Shown here: in pieces, positions 37,056 through 45,021 of the stretch | Position numbering within the stretch: the first letter of the stretch is position 1 | How the letters are laid out: each line of letters starts with the position of its first letter | From: Candidatus Cloacimonadota bacterium | Lineage (GTDB): Bacteria; Cloacimonadota; Cloacimonadia; Cloacimonadales; JAFGVF01 | Direction of reading: 5' to 3' | Length of the DNA: 51,591 nt | Assembly (NCBI GenBank): GCA_016838885.1 | Contig: JAEKNW010000220.1 | Coordinates: 1-51,591, forward strand | Program-made: the position numbers and the translations under genes | Notes under the pieces: generated by a model | Databases searched by the model: none | Seen by the model: the letters and a program-made list of their open reading frames with translations, nothing else | What the model was told of the DNA's origin: nothing

Positions 37056-37799
37056 CTATTCCTCCCCTCTATCTCTTAGCTTTCCAATAGGGAAATATGG
37101 TACCATTTTTTCTTTAGCCCATTTCAAAGAATCAATCGCTGTCATGCCCCAGTTTGTTGGGCAAGTTGAAAGTAATTCAACGATAGTGAATCCTCTTCCT
37201 TCTTTGTTATAAGTAAGAGCTTTCTTCACTGCTTTCTTAGCCTTAAGAATATCAGCAGGAGAAAGCAAAGATACTCTTTCAATATAGTAAGGAGCTTGAA
37301 GTGTATTGAGTAATTCACATACTTGGATAGGGAAACCGACATCATCAGTTTTTCTACCATAAGGAGAAGTTGATGTTTTCATCTCAGGAAGGGTTGTAGG
37401 AGCCATTTGACCACCTGTCATTCCATAAATAGCATTATTCACAAAGAATACTGAGATATGCTCGCCTCGGTTAGCAGCATGAACAATTTCAGCTGTACCA
37501 ATAGCAGCTAAGTCTCCATCACCTTGATAAGTGAATACTTGCATATTAGGTCTGGCTCTTTTGATACCGGTTGCAACAGCCGGAGCTCTTCCGTGAGCTG
37601 CTTCTGCCATGTCCATATCAAAGAATTTGTAAGCGAATACTGAACAACCAACTGGTGCCACACCGGTAGTTGTATCTTGGATTTCTAATTCATCTATAGC
37701 TTCGGCTATCAAACGGTGAGCAACACCATGAAGACAGCCTGGACAGTAAGTAAACTGTAAATCAGTTAATGATTTAGGTCTTGTTGCGATTACTTGCAT
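37056..37799 (-). CDS. 2-oxoacid:ferredoxin oxidoreductase beta subunit (TPP-binding)
   Basis: The 247-residue subunit carries the thiamine diphosphate site: YCPGCLHGVAHRL at the N-terminus and YQGDGDLAAIGTAEIVHAAN then VNNAIYGMTGGQMAPTT. This matches VOR/KOR-type beta subunits. It lies between alpha and gamma, with eight bases after the alpha gene. The preferred substrate (branched-chain 2-oxoacids or 2-oxoglutarate) cannot be decided from the sequence, so no firm gene symbol is given. Confidence 0.93.
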   Translation of the reverse strand: MQVIATRPKSLTDLQFTYCPGCLHGVAHRLIAEAIDELEIQDTTTGVAPVGCSVFAYKFFDMDMAEAAHGRAPAVATGIKRARPNMQVFTYQGDGDLAAIGTAEIVHAANRGEHISVFFVNNAIYGMTGGQMAPTTLPEMKTSTSPYGRKTDDVGFPIQVCELLNTLQAPYYIERVSLLSPADILKAKKAVKKALTYNKEGRGFTIVELLSTCPTNWGMTAIDSLKWAKEKMVPYFPIGKLRDRGEE

Positions 37800-37807
37800 A
37801 ATTACTC

Positions 37808-38887
37808 CTATAAGTTTTCTTCGATTTTTGCTTTAATTTCTTCAGGTGTGAAGACTATTCCACCAACTTTACCAAAGAATCCTACCGGTACTTTGCCATT
37901 GACTGCGAGTTTGACATCTTCAACCATCTGACCCAAGTTAAGTTCAAATACCATAACTTTTTTAACTTTATCATGTAAAGCATTAGCAATAGTAGCATAA
38001 GGGTAAGGCCACACAGTAATAGGTCTGATCAAACCGATATTCTTTCCTTCAGCATTTAATTGATCAACTGCTGAACGAACTATTCTGGAAGCTGTACCAA
38101 AGGCAACACATACCATATCATTATCTTTATTTATATTGTATTCTTCTACTTTAATTTCTTTAGACTCGATTAGCTTATATTTCTTCTCTAAGTCTAAAAC
38201 ATGTTGTTCAAGAACTCTTGGATCAATCTCTAAGGAGTTAATCTCATTATGATGAGGAGCTTCACCTTCTTCTTTTGGATGAATACACCAATCTTTATGT
38301 TGATTATCTAGTTTTGCTATTTCTTCATCTGTCTTAGCTTCTTTAAATTCAACAGGTTCCATCATCTGACCTAACATCCCGTCTGATAAAATCATAACAG
38401 GGATTCTATAAGCATCAGCTAAGTCAAAAGCATCACTTGCCATATCTGCAAATTCTTGAACTGAAGCAGGGGCTAAAACTATTGTATGGTAATCACCATG
38501 TCCCCCACCTTTTGTAGCTTGGAAGTAGTCTCCCTGTGCAGGCTGAATATCACCTAAACCAGGTCCACCACGCTGTACATTAACTATCACAGCAGGTAAA
38601 TTAGCCCCGGCTATGTAAGAGATACCTTCCATCTTAAGAGAAATACCTGGTGAAGAAGATGAAGTCATTACTCTTCTTCCTGCACCGGCTGCTCCATAAA
38701 CCATGTTTATAGCAGCAACTTCACTTTCAGCTTGTAGGAATGTTCCATTAACTTTTGGTAACATTCTTGACATATATTCTATTAACTCACTTTGAGGAGT
38801 TATAGGGTAAGCAAAATACAATCTGCAACCAGATCTTATCGCAGCTTCAGCAACTGCTTCATTACCTTTCATTAAAACTTTTGCCAT
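37808..38887 (-). CDS. vorB: 2-oxoacid:ferredoxin oxidoreductase alpha subunit, VorB-like
   Basis: The 359-residue subunit begins MKGNEAVAEAAIRSGCRLYF after MAKVL and includes FAYPITPQSELIEYM, AESEVAAINMVYGAAGAG and RGGPGLGDIQPAQGDY, the usual VorB pattern (3-methyl-2-oxobutanoate dehydrogenase type, also used for 2-oxoglutarate enzymes). The C-terminal part has the transketolase-like domain. It lies 10 bases after the ferredoxin gene. With the aminotransferase upstream it is suited to amino-acid oxidation with ferredoxin reduction. Confidence 0.9.
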   Translation of the reverse strand: MAKVLMKGNEAVAEAAIRSGCRLYFAYPITPQSELIEYMSRMLPKVNGTFLQAESEVAAINMVYGAAGAGRRVMTSSSSPGISLKMEGISYIAGANLPAVIVNVQRGGPGLGDIQPAQGDYFQATKGGGHGDYHTIVLAPASVQEFADMASDAFDLADAYRIPVMILSDGMLGQMMEPVEFKEAKTDEEIAKLDNQHKDWCIHPKEEGEAPHHNEINSLEIDPRVLEQHVLDLEKKYKLIESKEIKVEEYNINKDNDMVCVAFGTASRIVRSAVDQLNAEGKNIGLIRPITVWPYPYATIANALHDKVKKVMVFELNLGQMVEDVKLAVNGKVPVGFFGKVGGIVFTPEEIKAKIEENL

Positions 38888-38897
38888 TATCCTCTCC

Positions 38898-39101
38898 TTA
38901 CTTTTCGATGGTTATCGCTACATCCGGACAGGTTGTGTAGCACAATTTACAAGCTATACATGCCTCTTGATCAAAACATTCAGCATAGTTATAACCTTTT
39001 TCATTAATGTTAACTGAAAATCTAATGATTTTCTTAGGGCACGCAGCAATACATAGTCCACAACCCTTACAATATTTAGGATTGACTGTCATTCTTGCCA
39101 T
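38898..39101 (-). CDS. 2x[4Fe-4S] ferredoxin (VOR delta subunit)
   Basis: The 67-residue protein has two Cys motifs, CKGCGLCIAACPKK (residues 11-24) and CIACKLCYTTCPDV (about 48-61), each able to hold a [4Fe-4S] cluster. The position directly before the alpha gene is typical of the delta subunit that hands electrons on to ferredoxin. It lies 12 bases after the aminotransferase gene. Confidence 0.94.
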   Translation of the reverse strand: MARMTVNPKYCKGCGLCIAACPKKIIRFSVNINEKGYNYAECFDQEACIACKLCYTTCPDVAITIEK

Positions 39102-39113
39102 AGCACGACTCCT

Positions 39114-40334
39114 TTATTTATGTTTATTTATTTCTTTTTTTATTACATTAGCTAATCTTCTTACACCTTCGAGGTTCTTTTCTTCTGTAGCATAAGAGAA
39201 GTTTAGACGTAATGTATTTGTTCCACTTCCATCGCAGAAGAATGATGAACCTGCCACAAAGGCAACATTCTCTTCTTTGATAGCTGTTTTAATTAATTCA
39301 TTAGTATCAATATATTCAGGCAGGGTCATCATTGTGAAAAGTCCACCCTCGGATTTTGTCCAAGTTACACCTTCAGGCATGTTAGCTTCTAAAGCATCCA
39401 TCATGATCTCTTTTTTAGCACTATACATCTTGATAATTTTCTTCACATTTTCTTTAAGTAATCCTTTTTCTAAATAGCGGGCAGCTATTCTTTGAGTGAA
39501 AGGAGGAGTACAAAGATCAGTGGCTTGTTTAGCAACGACTATCTTATCTAAGACATCAGGATGACCTAAAACCCAACCAATTCTAAAGCCTGGAGCAAAT
39601 ATCTTGGAGAATGTTCCTAGCAGGATGACTTGTTCAGTGCCATCTAATTGATACATTGTACGTTGATGTTCACCTTCAAATCTTAATTCACGGTAAGGAG
39701 AATCCTCAATGATTAAAATATCATATTCATGAGCAATAGCAAGAATTTCTTTTCTTCTGCACTCAGGCATAGTGATACCTGCCGGATTCTGGAAATCTGG
39801 GATAATATAGATAAATTTAGGTAAATCATTAAGCTTTTTTAACTCAGCTAATTTTTGTTCCAAGAGGTCAGCTCTCATTCCTTTCTCATCTAAAGGAATT
39901 CCCACCATATCAGCACCATAACTATTAAAAGCGCTTAAACCACCAAGATAAGAAGGAAGTCCAACTATAACTTTATCTCCAGGTGAGATAAACACTTTAG
40001 CGATTAAATCAAGTGCTTGTTGTGATGCAGTAGTGATTATCAGGTTATCAATTGTAACATCATGACCATCTTCAACATACATTTTAACTAATTGCTCTCT
40101 TAAAAGAGGGTCTCCTTCTGTTGCTCCATATTGGAGAACTTGAGTACCATCTTTTTCTAACACTTCAACTGCAATATCTCTTAATTCTTCAATCGGAAAT
40201 GATTCAGGAGCTGGTAAACCACCGGCAAAAGAGATAATATCAGGATTATTGACTAATTTTAGGAGTTCTCTGATAGCTGAACGTTTCATACGTTTAACAT
40301 TTGTAGAGAGAATAGCATCTAAATTTTTAATCAT
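39114..40334 (-). CDS. PLP-dependent aminotransferase (class I/II, LysN/2-aminoadipate type)
   Basis: The enzyme (406 residues from ATG 40334) is a fold-type I aminotransferase: IISFAGGLPAPESFP, QYGATEGDPLLREQL, PDFQNPAGITM and the PLP Lys in GTFSKIFAPGFRIGW. It resembles the broad-range aromatic/2-aminoadipate group without the GntR head. ATG 40334 is chosen because GGGGGAA lies just before it; an ATG at 40346 lacks a ribosome site. It heads the ferredoxin-VOR genes, so it probably supplies their 2-oxoacid substrates from amino acids. Confidence 0.88.
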   Translation of the reverse strand: MIKNLDAILSTNVKRMKRSAIRELLKLVNNPDIISFAGGLPAPESFPIEELRDIAVEVLEKDGTQVLQYGATEGDPLLREQLVKMYVEDGHDVTIDNLIITTASQQALDLIAKVFISPGDKVIVGLPSYLGGLSAFNSYGADMVGIPLDEKGMRADLLEQKLAELKKLNDLPKFIYIIPDFQNPAGITMPECRRKEILAIAHEYDILIIEDSPYRELRFEGEHQRTMYQLDGTEQVILLGTFSKIFAPGFRIGWVLGHPDVLDKIVVAKQATDLCTPPFTQRIAARYLEKGLLKENVKKIIKMYSAKKEIMMDALEANMPEGVTWTKSEGGLFTMMTLPEYIDTNELIKTAIKEENVAFVAGSSFFCDGSGTNTLRLNFSYATEEKNLEGVRRLANVIKKEINKHK

Positions 40335-40373
40335 AATTTCCCCCATTTATTTTATTTTTATTTTATGACTATA

Positions 40374-41678
40374 TCAAGAGTTAATGAATTGTAGTTCATG
40401 ATACTTATCAATTTGTTTTTTAATTTCAGCAAATTCTGATTCAGAGATGCTCAAAGTATATTCATAACTCTCATTTTCTTCTAAATACAATTTTTTAGAA
40501 CCACTGTATTTTTTGTCAAGAAAAGAGATTAAAGATTTTAATTCAATCGGAATTGTTATCTTTTTTTCATTATTTTTTAATCTTAACATCTCTTGAATTT
40601 TAGCAGTGATAGCAGCAATATTTGTCTTATTTCTGGCAGATATATAAATTGAATTATTGTAAGATAAACTTATACTTTTTAGTAAAAATTTTGAAGTAAT
40701 TCCTTCAATCGCGTCAATTTTATTAAAAACCATTATTTTCGGGATGTCATCAGCATGAATATCTTTAATAACTTTATTGACTTCATGGATTCTTGCTTCA
40801 ATACCTGATTGGGAAGCATCTACAACATGAAGTAAGAGATCAGCATCTATTACATCTGTTAAAGTTGAATGAAAGGATGATACCAAGGTTGTAGGTATAT
40901 TTCTAATAAAACCAACTGTATCTGTCAAAATAATCTTAGTCTCATTATTGAATAAAATCTTAGATTTCGAATCTAGGGTAGCAAATAATTCATCTGCAAC
41001 ATAAATATCAGATTTTGTTAGGGTATTAAATAGAGTTGATTTCCCGGCATTAGTATATCCAACCAAGGCTATTTTAAAGAAATTCTCTCGATTTTTCCTC
41101 TGTTCATGGGTAACTTTCTTCAAAGTGTTAACCTTGTCTTTTAAAAAGCTAATCCTCTTCTGAACTAACCTTCTGTCGATTTCTAATTGACTCTCCCCAG
41201 GTCCTTTTGTCCCTACACCACCAACTATTCGTGAAAAATGTTGCCATAGATTTCTTAGCTTGGAATAACTATACTCCAACTGAGCCAGTTCTACTTGCAT
41301 TTTTGAAATACTTGTCCTGGCATGCATAGCAAAAATACTGAGGATAAGCTCTGTTCTATCAACCACATTTGTTAATGTGTATTTACTGATAAACTTTGCT
41401 TGAGAAGGAGTTAAATTATCAACAAATACTAATGTATTAACATTATACACCTTACAGTATTCATTTATTTCGCTCAATTTACCCTTTCCGATATAGCTGT
41501 CAGATTTATATTTAGGTAAGCCTTGAGTGAATACATTTACAGTGTCTAAATTAGCTGTTTTTGCCAGAAGCTTAGTCTCCTCTAATAGATCTTCAAACTC
41601 TTGATGATTACCGTTCTTGAGGTAGCTCCCTACAATAACTATTCTTTCTAATACTTTTTTTTCTTCTCTAAGATTCAT
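40374..41678 (-). CDS. hflX: Ribosome-associated GTPase HflX
   Basis: HflX splits stalled or stress-hibernating ribosomes. The 434-residue protein has the HflX-specific N-domain with GPGESQLEIDRRLVQKRI (159-176) and a GTPase domain with G1 GYTNAGKS (207-214), G3 DTVGF and G4 NKID. It overlaps the upstream SpoVG-like gene by 11 bases and is followed, after 39 bases, by the aminotransferase gene on the same strand. Length and motifs are normal. Confidence 0.95.
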   Translation of the reverse strand: MNLREEKKVLERIVIVGSYLKNGNHQEFEDLLEETKLLAKTANLDTVNVFTQGLPKYKSDSYIGKGKLSEINEYCKVYNVNTLVFVDNLTPSQAKFISKYTLTNVVDRTELILSIFAMHARTSISKMQVELAQLEYSYSKLRNLWQHFSRIVGGVGTKGPGESQLEIDRRLVQKRISFLKDKVNTLKKVTHEQRKNRENFFKIALVGYTNAGKSTLFNTLTKSDIYVADELFATLDSKSKILFNNETKIILTDTVGFIRNIPTTLVSSFHSTLTDVIDADLLLHVVDASQSGIEARIHEVNKVIKDIHADDIPKIMVFNKIDAIEGITSKFLLKSISLSYNNSIYISARNKTNIAAITAKIQEMLRLKNNEKKITIPIELKSLISFLDKKYSGSKKLYLEENESYEYTLSISESEFAEIKKQIDKYHELQFINS

Positions 41679-41961
41679 ATACTAATACTTTCTTAGTGTC
41701 TTGCCTCCATTTCCTATAAGCCTCTTTTATATCTATTTCAAAGAGTGTCTTCTTATCTTCACTTGCGAACATTATAATGTTCATATGAAATGCTCTACCG
41801 TCTTTTCCCTTGAAACTTTTTGTCGGAAATTCAATTCTTATATCATCATTAGCTGAATCAACTAATACTGTAATTTCATTGATAAATATACCCGGAACTA
41901 ATTCAACTACTGCTCGGGCAAGGACAACACCCTGAGAGACATCTCTAAATTTAATATTCAT
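41668..41961 (-). CDS. SpoVG-like small protein
   Basis: This 97-residue protein shows the general SpoVG pattern: a beta-rich N-terminus, an FINEITVLVDSANDDIRIEFP segment in the place of SpoVG's hairpin ending in the [LV]xMPS motif, and a C-terminal helix near IKEAYRKW. SpoVG is a small RNA/DNA-binding regulator. Similarity is weak and judged by eye. It starts the operon leading into hflX (11-base overlap), has RBS AGGTGC before its ATG, and has a plausible promoter at 41993-42021. Confidence 0.5.
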   Translation of the reverse strand: MNIKFRDVSQGVVLARAVVELVPGIFINEITVLVDSANDDIRIEFPTKSFKGKDGRAFHMNIIMFASEDKKTLFEIDIKEAYRKWRQDTKKVLVYES

Positions 41962-41992
41962 TTTTTTGCACCTATAACCTAATATTTTTTTT

Positions 41993-42021
41993 ATTATTTT
42001 AAATATATAAAATTATGTCAA
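41993..42021 (-). promoter_or_regulatory. Candidate promoter for the SpoVG-like gene and hflX operon
   Basis: On the minus strand TTGACA (42021-42016) is followed, after 17 bases, by AATAAT (41998-41993). The downstream ATG is at 41961. The -35 box is perfect and the -10 box is moderate. Confidence 0.45.
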
Positions 42022-42048
42022 GAAATTAATCAATTATTACCCGAAAGG

Positions 42049-42072
42049 GAGACTGTTCAATCATCAAGCCAC
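42049..42072 (-). repeat. Dispersed 24-bp repeat, copy 2
   Basis: This is the exact reverse complement of positions 137-160, with weaker matching that continues to about 42105. Copy 1 adjoins the left satellite; copy 2 lies between the SpoVG-like gene and the hairpin cluster that precedes the defence island. Confidence 0.85.
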
Positions 42073-42178
42073 CTTCTCCAATAACTTATCTTTAAGGAAA
42101 GTTATTATATTGCCATCTTATGGTTTTCTTGACATTTTATAATGTTTGTTTATAGGTACAAGGCCTCTTCTGTCGGAC

Positions 42179-42246
42179 GGTGGAGATTCTCTCCGCCCCA
42201 AGCTGTAAGCTTGTTAGTATTAAATCACGGCTCTGGGATTTAATAC
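42179..42246. repeat. Three consecutive inverted repeats
   Basis: GGTGGAG/CTCCGCC (42179-42197, five-base loop, one G-T pair), CAAGC/GCTTG (42199-42213, five-base loop) and a perfect 10-bp stem GTATTAAATC/GATTTAATAC (42217-42246, ten-base loop) follow one another. No protein is encoded. They lead straight into the GTCC hairpin family. Confidence 0.8.
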
Positions 42247-42257
42247 AAGGACAACAA

Positions 42258-42377
42258 GTCCCGATGGGACAACAAGTCCCGCAAGGGACGATAAAAAGTC
42301 CTGAAAGGACAACAATATGTTAGGCAGTGTTCGCAGACACTGCTAAAGGGAAAAAGAAAGTAGAGTCCTGCAGGGAC
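42258..42377. repeat. Family of short GTCC hairpins (four copies) plus one other hairpin
   Basis: Four related units occur: GTCCC-GAT-GGGAC (42258-42270), GTCCC-GCAA-GGGAC (42276-42289), GTCCT-GAA-AGGAC (42298-42310) and GTCCT-GCA-GGGAC (42365-42377). Each is followed by a short tail of the form RAYAA. The stem bases change together (C/G to T/A) between copies. A separate stem GCAGTGT/ACACTGC (42324-42343) lies between copies three and four. They resemble REP-like palindromic elements, but I cannot name the family. Confidence 0.85.
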
Positions 42378-42433
42378 GATAATATATTAGCACCTATTAC
42401 AGGGACAAAATAAACACCTCCCAAAAATAAAGT

Positions 42434-42461
42434 TTGACATAATTAATCTCTTCAATATTTT
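42434..42461 (+). promoter_or_regulatory. Candidate promoter of the defence operon
   Basis: TTGACA at 42434-42439 is followed after 16 bases by TATTTT (42456-42461). The hsdR ATG is at 42499, with AAAAGGTAG upstream of it. The -35 box is perfect; the -10 box is weak. Confidence 0.45.
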
Positions 42462-42498
42462 TTGGATTTAGACCCAAATAATAAAAGGTAGTAAAGCA

Positions 42499-45012
42499 AT
42501 GAACAACAAAGAGGCAAAAGCGCGTATTAAGATTAACAGGCTTTTAGAAGAGAGTGGTTGGTTATTTTTTGATGATAATAATAGGCAAGCAAATATTCAA
42601 TTAGAAACCAACACAAAAATCAGAAAGCAGGATATTGATAATTTTGGTGATGATTTTGAGAGTGTTAAGAATGGTTTTGTAGATTTTCTATTAATGGATA
42701 ATCGCGGATTTCCCTTAGTTGTTTTAGAAGCAAAGAGAGCAGATATCAATCCCTTGGATGCCAAAGAACAGGCGAGGGCTTATGCTCATGGCTTAAATGT
42801 TCGTTTTATCATCTTATCTAATGGAGATATTCATTATTTTTGGGATTTAGAGAGTGGGAATCCCGAGATTATTTTAGAGTTTCCCAGTCAAGAATCACTA
42901 GAGTCTCGTCTCAAGTTCAAGCCTAAGCGCAAGAACTTCTCTGAAATCACAGTAAAAGAAGATTTTATTGCTATCACACAGAAGCCTGATTTTAAAAATG
43001 ACCCTTTATATATAAATGAAGCCACTCGTGCTCAATACCTTTTTGATAACAATATCCGGATTCTCAGACCTTACCAATTAAGTGCAGTGAAGGCTTTACA
43101 GCAGTCAGCTTTAGCAGGCAATGATAGATTTCTTTTTGAAATGGCTACCGGAACGGGTAAAACCTTAGTCTCCGGAGCTATCATAAAATTATTTTTAAGA
43201 AGTGGTAATGCTAAGCGTGTCTTGTTTTTAGTTGATAGAATCGAGTTAGAGAATCAAGCTAAGAAGAGTTTTGACCAATATCTCCAGAATGACTACATCA
43301 CAGTGGTCTATAAGCATAATCGTGATGATTGGAAAAAAGCTGAAATAGTTGTTACTACTATACAGAGTCTTACTTCTAATGATAAGTATAAAAGATTATT
43401 CTCTCCAACTGACTTTGATCTCTTGATAGCTGATGAATCCCACCGGGCTATAGGAGGAAACTCACGAGCTGTTTTTGAATACTTTATTGGCTATAAGTTG
43501 GGATTAACAGCCACTCCAAAAGATTATCTCAAAAATATAGATATCGATAAATTGGCCTATGATGACCCTAAAGCTTGGGAAAAAAGGCAATTATTAGATA
43601 CTTATACAACCTTCGGCTGTAAAACTTCTGAACCAACCTTTAAGTATAGCCTTTTAGATGGAGTAAAAGATAATTATCTGATTAACCCTATTGTTTTAGA
43701 TGCCAGAACTGAGATTACTACTCAGATTCTTTCAGATGAGGGTTATTCGATATTAAAAGAAAATGACCAAGGACTTGAGGAAGAAGAGACCTACTATGCC
43801 CGTGATTTTGAAAGAAGACTATTTTCTGAAAAGACCAACATAGTCTTCTGCAAGGCTTTTATGGATAATGCTTTACGTGACCCAATCAGTGGTGAAATAG
43901 GCAAAAGTATTATCTTCTGTGTAAGTCAAAATCATGCTGCCAAAATTGCTGAGATTTTAAACCGGCTTGCAGATAGATTCTACCCGGGCAAGTATAACTC
44001 CGATTTTGCCTTACAAATTACCTCGCGCATACCCGATGCCCAAACCTATACTATCAATTTTGCCAATAATAACCTAAATGGCTATACCAAGTTCTTAGAA
44101 AGCTATAAATCAAGCAGGACAAGAGTTTGTATAACTGTAGGCATGATGACTACCGGTTATGACTGCCAAGACATTCTAAATATCGCTTTGATGCGTCCTA
44201 TCTTCTCCCCTACTGATTTTATTCAGATTAAGGGAAGGGGAACCCGTAAATTCGATTTTAAGTTCACTGATAGTAATAACACCCAGCATCTTCACCAAAA
44301 GACGAATTTCAAACTCTTTGACTTCTTTGCCAACTGTGAATACTTTGAAGAAAAATATAATTATGATGAAGTGTTAAGTATTCCCAAAATTTCTGAAACT
44401 CTAAAAGCAGATGATAAGTCAGAGCAAAGCACCATAGAAAACCTTGTTATAGACTTCCCTGACCAAATCAAGATATTAAAAACTATCGCTATTGGTAGTG
44501 ATGGGATGAAAGTTGACAGACGTCTCTTTGAGAAAGCTCAAGACTTGATTTCTCAAGATGAGGAGATAAAAGCAGCTATCAATGCTGAAGCTTGGGATAG
44601 AGCCCAAAGAATAGTAAAAGACAGATATGAAGATAAACCTGATCTCTACTTAAATCTGGAGAAAATCAAGAAAATGGAGGGTTTAGACAGACGCCTGACT
44701 TGGCGAGAAGTTTTAGAGCGTATCTTCGGTTTTATCAAGAAGTTTAAAAATGCAGATGAACTTATGAATGACGAAGTTGATAAATTCATCTCAATCCATA
44801 AACCTGAAAGTAAATATGTCCCCTATATCCGCAACTTCATGAAAGCCTATATTGGTGACCCTATGTTCCGTAACGAATTAGATAATAAGAGATTTCCTCA
44901 AACCTACGGAGGTTTTACTTTCGAAGAATATAAAGCCTTAGGCAAAGAGTGGAGAGAGATTCTGCCAAATTATATCAAAGATTATGTCCGACTTAATACA
45001 TTTATGAAATAG
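42499..45012 (+). CDS. hsdR: Type I restriction enzyme, R subunit (HsdR)
   Basis: HsdR is the DNA-translocating, cleaving subunit of type I restriction systems. The 837-residue chain has an N-terminal nuclease domain with D62 and E77-x-K79 (LEAKR), a superfamily 2 helicase with Walker A EMATGTGKT (214-222) and DEAD-like ADESH (311-315), and a C-terminal EcoEI_R-like region (about 640-837). The size matches the shorter EcoEI-type R subunits. The next gene starts nine bases after its stop. It is the first gene of a five-gene same-strand block. Confidence 0.93.
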   Translation: MNNKEAKARIKINRLLEESGWLFFDDNNRQANIQLETNTKIRKQDIDNFGDDFESVKNGFVDFLLMDNRGFPLVVLEAKRADINPLDAKEQARAYAHGLNVRFIILSNGDIHYFWDLESGNPEIILEFPSQESLESRLKFKPKRKNFSEITVKEDFIAITQKPDFKNDPLYINEATRAQYLFDNNIRILRPYQLSAVKALQQSALAGNDRFLFEMATGTGKTLVSGAIIKLFLRSGNAKRVLFLVDRIELENQAKKSFDQYLQNDYITVVYKHNRDDWKKAEIVVTTIQSLTSNDKYKRLFSPTDFDLLIADESHRAIGGNSRAVFEYFIGYKLGLTATPKDYLKNIDIDKLAYDDPKAWEKRQLLDTYTTFGCKTSEPTFKYSLLDGVKDNYLINPIVLDARTEITTQILSDEGYSILKENDQGLEEEETYYARDFERRLFSEKTNIVFCKAFMDNALRDPISGEIGKSIIFCVSQNHAAKIAEILNRLADRFYPGKYNSDFALQITSRIPDAQTYTINFANNNLNGYTKFLESYKSSRTRVCITVGMMTTGYDCQDILNIALMRPIFSPTDFIQIKGRGTRKFDFKFTDSNNTQHLHQKTNFKLFDFFANCEYFEEKYNYDEVLSIPKISETLKADDKSEQSTIENLVIDFPDQIKILKTIAIGSDGMKVDRRLFEKAQDLISQDEEIKAAINAEAWDRAQRIVKDRYEDKPDLYLNLEKIKKMEGLDRRLTWREVLERIFGFIKKFKNADELMNDEVDKFISIHKPESKYVPYIRNFMKAYIGDPMFRNELDNKRFPQTYGGFTFEEYKALGKEWREILPNYIKDYVRLNTFMK

Positions 45013-45021
45013 GAGAAAAAA

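Noticed and set aside
42258-42377. CRISPR array
   Set aside because: Units are irregularly spaced hairpins with no constant repeat of CRISPR length, no unique spacers of even size and no cas genes.
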